DNA of 64,000 nucleotides. Origin: Diphasiastrum complanatum (lineage: Eukaryota > Streptophyta > Lycopodiopsida > Lycopodiales > Lycopodiaceae). A model generated the notes under the pieces. The model had not been told where the DNA came from, ran no database searches, and saw only the letters and a list, made by a program, of their open reading frames with translations. Within the stretch, counting starts at the first letter, position 1. The number at the start of each line of letters is the position of its first letter. The translations under genes and the position numbers were made by a program. The stretch spans positions 48,072,052 to 48,136,051 of the forward strand of contig CM055097.1 of the NCBI GenBank assembly GCA_029204225.1. The letters are read 5' to 3'. Below, in pieces: positions 22,291 to 33,341 of this stretch.

Positions 22291-22947
22291 AAAATGAATC
22301 ACAAATAGTTCTTTTCACTCTTTCAAGCTTAGAAGAGTTGTGGTATCTTACCTTTTATTGCATGTCTTTTGTTTTCAAAGCTAAAAGCTAACCTACCTGT
22401 GATTACTTCTTTTCAGACTCAACATGATCCTGATTACATTTTTCACATCCTATGCACCTCAAAAAGATTTCATAAATATAGTTTAAAAGTGGTATTTCGG
22501 GAATAGTAAAGATTCGATGTACTTTGATAAGCAATGCAAAATTAAAATTTAAAACTATGTATTTATAGGCCAATTACTACAACGTATTTGTAATGTTTAA
22601 GTGGTCACCACCAAAAACTCATTCAAATCTCACATATGGCAATATGCTTAAGAACCACTGGACAACATCAAAACTTTTAAAAGTTTGATAATGAACATCT
22701 TAATTAACTTGGAATTACAAATGGTGTTTTTATATCTATAGACAAAAAGGAACACTAAAATAATGAACCGCTCTCTTATGTCCAAGTCCTCCACTTTAAA
22801 TTGATTGATAGATGAAGGTACAATTGGAATGTATCTACGGTTTCATCACAAATTTCTATACAATATTCATAGATTTTATTGATTATTTGTTGTTGGAAAT
22901 GAGTGGGGATGTTAACAAAACCTAATATAATTCCATAAACACATGGC

Positions 22948-22954
<7 letters not shown>

Positions 22955-23003
<49 letters not shown>
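22955..23003. repeat. (CT)n microsatellite
   Basis: A pure CT dinucleotide tract of about 49 bp. Confidence 0.98.
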
Positions 23004-23005
<2 letters not shown>

Positions 23006-23311
23006 GGGCTCTATTATCTGATAACTACATGATATATACGCTTTAAAACATCATGGAATTGGTTTTCCCTTATGATACCAAACTGATTAAAATACTTTAC
23101 CTTGCCAAACTTGGAAATGGGACGACCCCTTATATAATTTTTTTTAAATAGTTTTGATGGAGGGAAACTTGTTTCCTTTAGACGACTATGATCTGTGCAC
23201 ATTATAGGGATATGATCAGACAGTGAGCATCTTCAGACTCTAAGTGTATCCAGGGGTACTGACTTTCCTATATAAGGGAAGATTACACAGACCTAAATCA
23301 CATTATGCCTT

Positions 23312-23314
<3 letters not shown>

Positions 23315-23367
<53 letters not shown>
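23315..23367. repeat. (CT)n microsatellite
   Basis: A CT dinucleotide tract of about 53 bp, about 310 bp after the previous one. Confidence 0.98.
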
Positions 23368-23371
<4 letters not shown>

Positions 23372-24959
23372 GTGCATCTCCTACTACAACCTTCCACAAC
23401 GTGAATGATAGCTGCTTGTGAAGGATATCAAAAGAATACTCGTGTGAAGTAAACTACAAAGAAAGGTAAGGTTATGAGCAATCACGAGGCTTAGTAACCT
23501 TTCATATATAAAAGGTTTTTTCGTACTTGATATGCATTTGTTTAGAAGCTTACATAGCATATGATAATGTTGTGACTGAATAGCATTCTGGATTCTGAAT
23601 ACATGTTTGAATTGGTTACATTTGGACGCTGCCTCAAAAGCGGATTTGGAGGACAATCGCAGGTATGCTACTTAGACTCAATGCTAGTGAGTCATCGTTG
23701 ACAGCAAACCCTTTCATACTATTTCATCACTGTTAGATACCTTCCAAAGTATGTATTGATTGGCATGGCATGTGGGATGATGGCCAGCGACTTACCTATG
23801 GCGATTGTAGAATGTTTTCATGTATACGCAATGGTATAATGAGCAATGATGACACCGTTCATAACTATCAACTGGCCGCCTACCTGAATTGTGATGAATT
23901 GCATTGCTTGCTTCTGATTTTTGAGATATTCATGCGCTTATGGCTTGTATGAGTTGGTTTCATATTGATTATACCTATCCTACGCATAAAGTAATGTGGC
24001 TGGCCGCCCTACAAATGTGTTGACTGCCTCATTGATGGTCTTTGATAATGATAAGTATTGAGCATATGATAATGGTAATAGACATGTATTAATGTAAGAG
24101 TACTATCACTGCATGTGATGGCATATAGCTATAATTGCTAACGCTTCTATGAAGCACCAATGGTAATGATAACTATGAGCACTATGATAACTAGGAGCAC
24201 TATGATAACCATTGCAGCTAATGCCTTCTGTTGTTTGCTAGAAATTCAAGAAAGGTGATGATATACTATTATGACATGATAATACTTTAAATCTCGTGTG
24301 ATGAGTTACGCTTGACTGATTCATTTATTGTTTTGGGAATGTGATGAGGATTATAATAATGCTACACATGCGTTAACTTGGTGCTTTCGGTTTGAATACA
24401 TTACTACATAAGGAGGATATATCGCTTTAGCTGAGGAAGATGGGTAGCTCGCAAGAAATGTCATCATCTCATATCCAGGTATCAATCCATATGTTTACAC
24501 CAATGCGATGTATTGGAATCTTAAAAAATGCACATACAACGCAGTGTAGACGTCTAGACATGGTAAGAATGATTGGTTATATGTATGTGATCTCTACAAG
24601 CTTGCATTTCTTACTCTTGTCATATGAGGATTGAGTCAAATATGATATATGCAAGGCAAGAAGTTATAAAATGTAAAATCGCAAGTGAAGGTGGCTAGTT
24701 TCTAGGTCTGACTATGGTGGGCTTGTATCGCATGGATTTTCCCAAGCTGCAAGGTGCTTAGACTCCTAACTACCTTTTGAGGATGTCTTTGGGGCTAGCA
24801 TGGCACGGATCTACCCTAGTACCTAGCATTGATGCTAAAGTCATGACTTGTTTTAATTATGCTTTTGACTTTATACAGCCTTATTTTTACCTGTTATGCT
24901 ATAAATTGACGGGTTCAAAGGGTTTGGTCTTGACTTGTCAAGAGGGACTATGTAAAATT

Positions 24960-24963
<4 letters not shown>
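23368..24963. other. Gene-free DNA with a small tandem repeat
   Basis: No coding pattern or element was recognised. A short minisatellite lies at about 24162-24212, where GATAACTA-GAGCACTAT is repeated two to three times. The stretch ends in another (CT)n tract. Confidence 0.5.

Positions 24964-25039
<76 letters not shown>
24964..25039. repeat. (CT)n microsatellite
   Basis: A CT tract of about 76 bp. Its open frames on both strands (Leu-Ser or Arg-Glu repeats) are artefacts. Confidence 0.98.
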
Positions 25040-25043
<4 letters not shown>

Positions 25044-25121
25044 CATCCAAAAATTGTGTGCTCCTACTAAAAAGCACAAGATTATCTTGGAAAGGCAATG
25101 CAAAATATTGTGGAAAATATA

Positions 25122-25574
25122 TGTTGTGGCCATATTCGGTCAAGGACCTGGAATAGTCCTAATATGGTAGACCGGCCCTCCAGTGTTAGAGATTATTTGT
25201 CACATCGTGATTTAATTGCATGTCAAGGCCTATTTGTGACTAATTACCTTGAGAGGACCAAACACTCTAATTGAGATATATGGAGTATTGCATGTTTGTG
25301 TGACAGATATAGGCAGGAGGACTGCATGAAGAGATGTGATCTATTTATAGTTGACCTGCATGGGGGTTGCATGGTTTCATGCACAGGACTCTACTCTCTA
25401 TATAATGAGGTAGGGATTCTCCCGTTGACATATTCGGTTTAGATTACCAGCTTCTCTCTTCTCCTCTTGCTTCACATGGCATGGCTTGGGGGCTAGATCC
25501 AAGTTTGATCTAGGATTGGTTGGGCAGTTTAGCTCCATAGTCTCTCTTATTGTGTTCTCCTATCCTCACCTTAG
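25122..25574 (+). repeat. 5' LTR (left piece) of the outer chromovirus-derived element
   Basis: It matches 35995-36444 almost base for base, from TGTTRTGGCCATATTCGG through CTATATAATGAGG (probable TATA region) to CTTAG. It stops exactly where the copia LTR TGTTGG begins. CTTAG (25570-25574) is the target duplication of that nested copia. Confidence 0.93.
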
Positions 25575-26706
25575 TGTTGGATTTATCTCCTCTACTCTCC
25601 TAAATCCCATTTTAATCTGCCTCCATTCATGCTACATTTTACTCACGTTGTCACACAATCTGCATTTTTACATGTGAAATAAGACAGACGAATAAAACAC
25701 GATTGTCTGCATAAATACAAGTAAATTCTCATAGACGAAGAAAAGGCGAAAGAAACTCGACACTGTGTTTTCACACACGTTTTGTGAGAGGCACTTCACC
25801 AACGTTCATTTCAGCAAAAGCTGATGTCACGGCTTTCTCACGCTCATCTCATGCAATTGTGCTAGGAGATCTGACAATGATAGTAGCCACCCACGATCTC
25901 CTACAGACGGCACATCCACTTTGTACTTTCTTCATCTGCACCCCTGTAAAGAGATGTATATATATACTGAATACCATTTGCATATTCGACGATCAAAAGA
26001 GAACAAGTGTGTGTGTAATATAGAACAAGTATCAGAAGTTTGTGATAGACGAAGTAGATGCCCTCGCACATTGATTCTTTATTGTCAGTAACAGGTTCAT
26101 TCCTGATTTACAGATTGCTTAAGCATTGTAGAGCACGCAATTTCGTCCGCTATTGTCTTGTGCTTTACCGCATTGTTGACATGTACATTTTGTTGTACTT
26201 AATCTGATAATAGCTCTCTTATTCTGCGTTCAGATTAGTGTCATATTGCTATGCTTATTTTCATACTATCTGACTTTCTTGTTGCTCAATTTGATAATCT
26301 GTTCTTAGCGAGTAATTATTAGTCTAGCTGTTGACGACTAATATTTTGTCTTACCTTTCGCGAATCATTCGCGACTGATTATTAGTCAAGCTCAGCCTAG
26401 CTCTTTCGTGAATCATTCGCGACTAATAATTTGTCTAGCTATTCGTGGCAAATTATTCTTTTGGTACTTTGTTAATGTTTGGGTACGTAATCAAAATGAC
26501 CGTGGTTTCTATCACTAACGTTCTGTTCATTTTCTGATAGGCGTAGTCATGCTTAGGGAAGAAGTAATATAGCTCATTCCGTTACACACGAACACATTTC
26601 GTTCGAGTTCATTTCTTGTTCGAGTTTTGAGTTCTCTTCTTTTTCATGTTCGTCTTTCTTTCGAGCTATTTTTGTCTCTCATCCTCACACACCCTCCTTC
26701 CCAACA
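25575..26706 (+). repeat. 5' LTR of copia A
   Basis: An LTR of 1132 bp from TGTTGG to CCAACA, directly followed by the PBS. A GTATATATATACTG motif near 25956 is the likely TATA region. It contains two near-palindromic TCGCGAAT-C-ATTCGCGA motifs around 26350-26420, also kept in the 3' LTR. Open frames inside it are not genes. Confidence 0.95.
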
Positions 26707-26718
26707 TGGTATCAGAGC
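26707..26718 (+). promoter_or_regulatory. Primer binding site (initiator-Met tRNA) of copia A
   Basis: TGGTATCAGAGC lies immediately after the 5' LTR and is complementary to the 3' end of plant initiator methionine tRNA, the standard copia primer. Confidence 0.95.
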
Positions 26719-26859
26719 TATTTTTGTAGCCTGATAAGCTTCCACAATACAAGACTCTGCTAGCCGATAAAGTAATTGTCTTCTTGTTCTGTAATTTTGT
26801 ACTAGATTTTCATACTTAAGTCACTGATAGTTTTCCTATCACCTAGACTAATCTTCCAC

Positions 26860-27720
26860 ATGGATTCCCAAGGGAAAGCCAGTCCCATCATGGACAAGCT
26901 TGATGGAGCCAATTACCATTTGTGGATATTTAAGATGAAAATTTTACTAATGGCTAAAGAATTGTATGACGTTGTTACAAGTGCAGAAGGGAAACCCGAA
27001 GAAGACGACTCACCAATCGCCAGATGGAAGCTGAAGGATGGAAAGGCTTTCACGCTGATCATCCTGAACATTACGGATACTCAGATCGGCCATATGTATC
27101 TGAGGCTCAGATATCAAAAGAAGTCTGGGACATCTTGAGCACACTATACGAAGTGCGAGATATAGCTTCCAAGCTACATCCTAGGAAGAAATTTTACTCC
27201 CTCAAGATGGCGAATGGTGATTCCCTGTAGAATCACATCAATCAATTCAAGAACCGGCTAAGGCAAATGGCCACTGTCGAATCTGTCATAGACGATCAAG
27301 ACGCAATGATGCAACTGCTTACAAGCTTTCCAAGCTCATACGACAGTTGGGTGATGATCATCACGACACATCTAAAACTGACTCTTTCGAGAGTCATTAC
27401 AATGTTGTTACATGAAGACACGCGGAGGAACGAAGCCTCAAGTTCCTCAGCTGATTCTCACGCCTTATACACCAACAAGAGCATGACTAAGCAGAAGAAG
27501 AAGAAAGTCCCAAAGCAATCAAAGCCAAACCAGAAACTAGCATAGCACAAAGAACAATCAAATCTGCAGACGAAGAAGAAGCTGTTTTGCAGATATTGCA
27601 AGTGAAACAACCACAAAATTCAAGACTGTCAGATACTGCAAGCAAAGAACAACAGCAAGGGGCGGTCGAATCAAGTGGCAAATACAGCTACAGAAGCTCC
27701 ACAACCTATTTAAAAAACGG
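26860..27720 (+). pseudogene. copia A gag (UBN2-like) with stops and frameshift
   Basis: It starts MDSQGKASPIMDKLDGANYH, followed by LWIFKMKILLMAKELYDVV, the usual copia Gag opening. The frame shifts near 27100 (ISKEVWDILSTLYE continues in another frame) and is stopped at about 27228. Typical Gag continues: LLTSFPSSYDSWV. The zinc knuckle near 27590 reads CRYCK-stop-NNHKIQDC: spacing CX2CX4HX4C is kept, but a TGA sits within it. Gag would package the element RNA, but this copy cannot make the full protein. Confidence 0.88.
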
Positions 27721-27775
27721 ATCATGATGCCTTCATGACCAACCATCAAGGGCATCCGGCGACAGTTCTTGGTTC

Positions 27776-29188
27776 TTGGATTCCGGAGCCATTCAGCACA
27801 TGACTAGCCTTATTGGATGTTTCAAGTCCTATACACCTTACAGTACCCAGAAATATGTTCACCTTGGCAACAATAGCACACAAGCTATTAAAGGTGAAGG
27901 TACTGTAAGATTAAGCTTTGCAAATGATCAATCTAAACTACTCTCTAAAGTCCTGTATGTACCAAATTTATCTACAAATTTGCTCTTTGTGAGCAGAATC
28001 ACAGATCTAGGACATAGAGTAGAATTCGAATGTGACCAGTGCAAAGTAGTTGATAGGACAGGCAAGATCCTAGCACTCGGAAAGAGACATGGATACTTGT
28101 ATAAATCAAGTCATTGCTTTTCTACCTCTAGTCAGGCGCTCAGTACTTCTATTCATGCAAATAAAAGTTTACTTTGGCATTATAGACTTGGTCACTTGAA
28201 TCATGCTGCTGTACAACAAATGTCTAGACAATCTATTGTTCTTGATCTCGACTATCCTCGTGATAAAGTCGAGTTACATGTCTGTCAAGACTATCTAGTT
28301 GGTAAACAGACTAGGAAACCGTTTAGATCAAGCCATCAGCATATTACTAGAGGATTGTTGAAAATTGTACATTTAGACATTTGTGGTCCGATGAAAAATC
28401 CTTCACTGAAGGATGCCAAGTATTTTATAACTTTTATTAATGAGTTTTCCAGAAGGACTATGGTGTATTTTATAAAGAAGAAATCAGAAGCCTTCAACTG
28501 TTTCAGAATCTTCAAGGAGTGTGCAGAAAAGGAGACTAGAAGGACGATCAAGGCTCTAAGGTCAGACAATGGTGGAGAATATATCTCTACCGAGTTTAAG
28601 GAGTACTGCCAAGGCCAAGGCATTGAGCAGCAATTCATTACTCCTTACAGTCCTCGGTCTAATGGCATAGTCGAGAGGAAGAACCGTACCCTTGTTGAAT
28701 CAACCAAATGTATGCTAGCGCATGCAAAGCTACCCAAGAGATTTTGGGCCGAAGCTGTATCCACTGCAGCTTATGTCCAGAATAGATGTTTGACCAAGGC
28801 CCTCTCAGGAAAGACACCCCACGAGGTGTGGACAGGCTCTAAGCCTTTTGTGAAGAATCTAAGAGTGTTTGGATGCGTTGCCTATGCGCAGATCCCAAAA
28901 GACACGAGGAAAAAATTGGACTTCCAAGGTTTCAAAACCATCCTGATTGGATATACTTCATCTGATAATACATACAAGCTGTATGATCCTGATACCCAGC
29001 AAATCTTGTATAGCCGGGATACAGTCTTTATCGAGGATCAGTTCATCGACATTAAAGACAAGGATATTGCTCCTGGAGAACCTTCATCACCTGCCATTGA
29101 CACGACAATCCGAGATTCTGGATCATACATGTCTATTGTCGACCCACTTTGTGACAGCAAATCAGACGAAGATGTTGCTGCTAACTAG
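27776..29188 (+). pseudogene. copia A protease-integrase, 470-codon open frame
   Basis: This is the longest open frame in the window and part of a broken polyprotein. The protease active site is DSGAIQHMTS at the very start, then VLYVPNLSTNLL. The integrase has its N-terminal zinc-binding part (HYRLGHLNH), but the second cysteine of the CXXC pair is replaced (HVCQDYLVGKQ). The catalytic core follows: HLDICGP, SDNGGEY and NGIVERKNRTL supply the D-D-E residues. The C-terminal block VFGCVAYAQIP...GYTSSDNTYKLYDPDT ends with a stop at 29186-29188. The next codons are in another frame, so RT is cut off. Confidence 0.93.
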
Positions 29189-29190
29189 CA

Positions 29191-30860
29191 ACAGAGTCCC
29201 AGGAACGATTCATCAGTCGAATCCTCCCAGAAGATGAGTGCGCACACAGTCCACAAGGTATACTCCTGAGTCTGCTTGTCTCTTGATACAGGAACTGACT
29301 ACAGTCAAAGAGACACTCAGCCAACCAGACTCTGATCTCTGGAAAGAAGCAATGGACAGAGAGTACTTCTCACTGATCAAGAACTAAACGTGGTCACTAG
29401 TCGAAGCTCCTACTGGCTGCAATATCATTGATTGCAAATGGATCTTCAAATACATTGCCAATGGAGCAATTGATCGAAGGAAGGCAAGACTCGTAGCACA
29501 AGGACTCACTCATATCCCCAACGTCGACTATAGCGAGACTTTCAGTCCAGTAGTCAAACATTCGTCGATCTGAATGCTCCTGTCACACGCTGCAGCTGTC
29601 GACCTCGAAGTACATCAACTCGATGTACAAACAGCCTATCTAAATGGAGTTATACAAGAAGACATCTACATGATCTAGCCCGAAGGATACGTTCTAGAAG
29701 GTATGAAGAATTATGTCTGTAAATTCCACAAAACACTTTACGGCTTGAAACAGTATGCCAGAGCTTGGTTTCAGAGGATCAACACATTTCTCATCGAACA
29801 AGAATTCAAACCAAGCACTGCTGATTGCAACGTCTATTTTAAGTCAGTGCAACAATCCTTCATTATCATCACCTTATATGTGGATGATACATTGCTTTTC
29901 AGCAACAATACCAATTTGGTCAAGGATTCTAAGCAGATGCTATTTTTAGAGTTTGACATGATTAATCTGGACGAAGCTCACTTTTGTCTAGGCATTCAAA
30001 TCCATAGAGACAGAGCGAGACGACTGATTTACATCACTCAACAAAGGTATCTTCACAATATTCTTAACAGATACAATCTAATGAATTGTAAATTAGCTCA
30101 CTCACCGATGGGTCCAGGCCTGCATTTGTCAAAGGACCAATGTCCTCATACCAAGCAGGAAGATAAGCAGATGAGAGAGTATCCTTATCGATTGATACTG
30201 GATCTCTCATGTACGCAATGGTCTGCACAAGACCAGATATCTCTTTTGCAGTAAGCTCACTCAGCCAATATATGGCTAATCCTGGCATTACCCATTGGAA
30301 GGCTCTCATAAGAGTCATGAGATATATTCGAGCTACCATGGACCAGTGCATCTGCTATGGTGATGTCAGCAACGACAATCTTCATCAGCTTAGTGGATAT
30401 TCTGATGCAAGCTGGGGAGGAGATGTAGACAATCGTAAATCCACATCTGGATTTACATTCTTCTTCAACGACGGTCCTATCTCATGGAACAGTCATAAGC
30501 GAACCTCTATCGCACTTTCTTCTACAAAAGTAGAATACATTGCTGTTTCTCAAACTATTAAGGAAGCGTTTTGATTGAGAAATCTACTGTCAGACATTAA
30601 TCTGTATTAGTACAGCCCTACAATCTTATTCTGTGATATTTAGAGTGCTATTGCCTTATCAGCCCACCCTAGATTTCACTCTAGGAGTAAGCACATTGAA
30701 ATCAGATATCACTACATCAGGGGCAAGGTTCTCAACAAGGAGGTGAGCTTAACGTACTGTAGAACACAGGACATGGTTGCAGATATTTTCACGAAAGCAT
30801 TAATTGTTAATGCACATACCAAATTTTGTGCATTGCTTAGTCTGAAGATCAAGACATTCA
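29191..30860 (+). pseudogene. copia A reverse transcriptase and RNase H, multiple stops
   Basis: RT motifs in order are DLWKEAMDREYFSLIKN, CKWIFKY, RKARLVAQGLTH, YSETFSPVVK, VHQLDVQTAYLNG, TLYGLKQYARAWFQR and LYVDDTLLFSNN (YVDD intact, near 29877-29900). RNase H follows with SDASWGGDVDNRKSTSG, SIALSSTKVEYIA, HIEIRYHYIRGK and VADIFTKA. At least four in-frame stops and one or more frameshifts (for example near 30205) are present. The cause looks like point decay rather than rearrangement. It ends just before the polypurine tract. Confidence 0.93.
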
Positions 30861-30871
30861 CGGATCCAGAT

Positions 30872-30881
30872 TAAGAGGGGG
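30872..30881 (+). promoter_or_regulatory. Polypurine tract of copia A
   Basis: TAAGAGGGGG lies directly before TGTTGG of the 3' LTR, the expected second-strand priming site. Confidence 0.92.
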
Positions 30882-33312
30882 TGTTGGATTTATCTCCTCT
30901 ACTCTCCTAAATCCCATTTTAATCTGTCTCCATTCATGCTACATTTTACTCACGTTGTCACACAATCTGCATTTTTACATGTAAAATAAGACAAACGAAT
31001 AAAACACGATTGTTTGCATAAATACAAGTAAATTCTTACAGACGAAGAAAAGGCGAAAGAAACGTGACACTATGTTTTCACATGCTTTTTGTGACAGACG
31101 CTTCACCAACGTGCATTTCAGCAAAAGCTAAAGTCACGGCTTTCTCACGCTCATCGCATGCAACTGTGCTATGGATCTGACAACGACAACAGCCACCCAC
31201 GATCTCCTACAGACAACACATCCACTTTGTACTTTCTTCATCTGCACACCTGTAAAGAGATGTATATATATACTAAATACCATTTGCGTATTCGACGATC
31301 AAGAGAGAACAAGTGTGTGTGTAATATAGAGCAAGTATCAGAAGTTTGCGAGATAGACGAAGTAGATGCCCTCGTGCATTGATTCTTTATTGTCGGTAAT
31401 AGGTTTATTCCTGATTTACAGATTGTTTAAGCTTTGTAGAGCACGTGGTTTTGTCCGCTATTGTCTTGTGCTTTACCGCATTGTTGACATGTACATTTTG
31501 TTGTACTTAATCTGATAACAGCTCTCTTATTCTGCGTTCAGATTAGTGTCATATTGCTATGCTTATTTTTATTATGTCTGACTTTCTTGTTGCTCAATCT
31601 AATAATCTGTTCTTAGCGAATAATTATTAGTCTAGCTGTTAACGACTAATATTTTGTCTTGCCTTTCGCGAATCATTCGCGACTGATTATCAGTCGAGCT
31701 CAATCTAGCTCTTCCGCGAATCATTCGCGACTAATAATTTGTCTAGCTGTTCACGACAAATTATTCTTCTGGTACTTTGTTAATGTTTGTCTACGTAATC
31801 AGAACGACCGTGATTTCTGTCACTAACGTTTTGTTCGTTTTCTGATAGGCGTAGTCATGCTTAGAGAAGAAGTAATATAGCTCATTCCGATGCGCATGAA
31901 CACATTTCGTTCGAGTTCGTTTCTCGTTCGAGTTTCGAGTTCTCTTCTTTTTCGTATTCGTCTTTCTTTCGAGCTATTTTCGTCTCTCATCCTCACACAA
32001 AACTCGAGTTCTCTTCTTTTTCGTGTTCGTCTTTCTTTCGAGCTAATTTCTTCTCTCATCCTCACACATTGTTGTAAAGCTACCTTTACAAGCTTTACTT
32101 CCGGCGCCAGCTATGTCCCCGGTGCCAGCAACGCCCCTGCTGCTCCCGGCGCCGCTCCCGGAGCCACTGTGACCAAAATCCAGCCGGCGCCAAGTTCCTA
32201 TGGCTGAAAATCTTTGATCGGTTCTAGCGGAGTCCAGAGAGCTCAGATCGATGTGCAATCACCTCACACGATCTAGGCATGATTAAAGGAAGCCTGGGGA
32301 TCAATAAAATCTAGAGAGAGAAAATGACTTTTAGAAAGAGAAAATCCTAGAGAGAGAAAAATGTGCTTTACCAGCTTGGGTAGAGTGCTTGGTATGAGGG
32401 GAGGTGCCGAATCACACCAATACTATAGGGGAGTGTGGGTTGCGACTCAGGGCGAGCTCCAACCAAGTCTCAACCTCCCTTGCTGGAATGTTGTCATGGC
32501 TCTCGCCTTGGCATGCTAGCGCCCCGTAGACTAGGGTCGGTCACACACTTGAAATGTAACCCTCTCAAATTTATCAATAAATTGGGATTTTCCTCAAACT
32601 GACTCTGATTACCTTGTGGGTTTCAGTGTTCGGTAAAAGCGCCAGTTGTAAGGCCGCTTTTAAAATTTTTAACTTGGCACATAGCTGAGGGTCGTATCCC
32701 GGGACGCCAGCGGTATGCCGTCGGGACCATTCGGTCCGTGGCGTCAGCGGTATGCTGTCGGGACCATTTGGTCCAGGAACTGGTTGTCTCCATATCTGTC
32801 GCGGCTTGTGGTTCTGAGTGTTCCTTGCATAAACGTGAATGAGTTTAGCTCTTGGGGAACGGGCTCTAACCTGTCGGCTGAGTTGGATGGCTTGCTTGGG
32901 TGGAAGTTACCTGTTTATGGCTGTCCAGTCAAGCGTGGCGCCAGGTTGGCTTCTAACGCTCTTGACGAAGCTTTCAGTTGGTTAAGTCTGATATAAGTCA
33001 GACCGCTTGCTTGGAATGGATGTTACTCGTTTGTAACGAAGCTTCGAGTTGGTTAAGTTTGATGTATGTTGGGCGGCTTGCTTGGAGGGAAGTCACCCAC
33101 ATCGGGACCCCCGATCTGGCATGGCGCCAAGTTGGATCTCAATGTTGGTTTTCGGAACATCAAGTTGGTTAAGTCTGATCGTTGTTGGTGAGTTGGCTGC
33201 TTGTATGTCAAGTGGGTTTGGATAGCAAGAGTTGAAGGCTGGGAAGCTAAGTCATGGTTCTCGGCTCCCTTTGGGATGCCTGCGCTACACACACCCTCCT
33301 TCTTCCCAACAC
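30882..33312 (+). repeat. 3' LTR of copia A, enlarged by a local duplication and a 1.2-kb insert
   Basis: From TGTTGG it parallels the 5' LTR to about 31998. There a segment of about 69 bp (TCGAGTTCTCTTC...CTCATCCTCACACA) is repeated in tandem at 31999-32068. The LTR is then interrupted at 32069-33287 and resumes for 25 bp to CCAACA at 33312. Without these changes the length equals that of the 5' LTR. Confidence 0.93.
32069..33287. mobile_element. Unclassified 1.2-kb GC-richer insertion in the copia A 3' LTR
   Basis: CACACA occurs on both sides (32063-32068 and 33288-33293), while the 5' LTR has it once, so this looks like an insertion with a 5-6 bp target duplication. The insert starts TTGTTGTAAAGC and ends TGCGCTA, with no terminal inverted repeat and no TG...CA pair. 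It is richer in G+C than its surroundings. It holds a tandem pair near 32699-32775 (GGTATGC.GTCGGGACCAT) and three to four copies of a unit with AGTTGGTTAAG.TTGAT and GGCTTGCTTGGA between about 32880 and 33200. No protein family is seen. It could be a solo LTR of an unknown family or a non-autonomous transposon. Confidence 0.7.
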
Positions 33313-33317
33313 TTAGG

Positions 33318-33341
33318 GGCAATCCTATTGGGTCATTACTT
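33318..33341 (+). repeat. 5' LTR (right piece) of the outer element
   Basis: GGGGCAATCCT...GGGTC matches 36445-36468 of the 3' LTR and directly precedes the primer site. Confidence 0.85.

Larger units (their letters stand above)
25575..33312 (+). mobile_element. Ty1/copia element (copia A), nested in the chromovirus LTR
   Basis: A full-structure copia insertion: 5' LTR 25575-26706, PBS, gag, protease-integrase, RT-RNase H, PPT and 3' LTR 30882-33312 (the last split by a 1.2-kb insert). Its target duplication is CTTAG at 25570-25574 and 33313-33317, which when one copy is removed restores the host LTR sequence exactly as seen at 36440-36444. LTR termini are the perfect inverted pair TGTTGG/CCAACA. 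Stops and frameshifts in gag and RT mean it is not autonomous now, but the LTRs have diverged little, so the insertion is not ancient. Confidence 0.96.

Noticed and set aside
31823-32207. Arg/Glu- and Ser/Phe-rich frames on both strands.
   Set aside because: They lie in the duplicated LTR end with TTCGTCTTTCTTTCGAGC repeats and cross into the insert.
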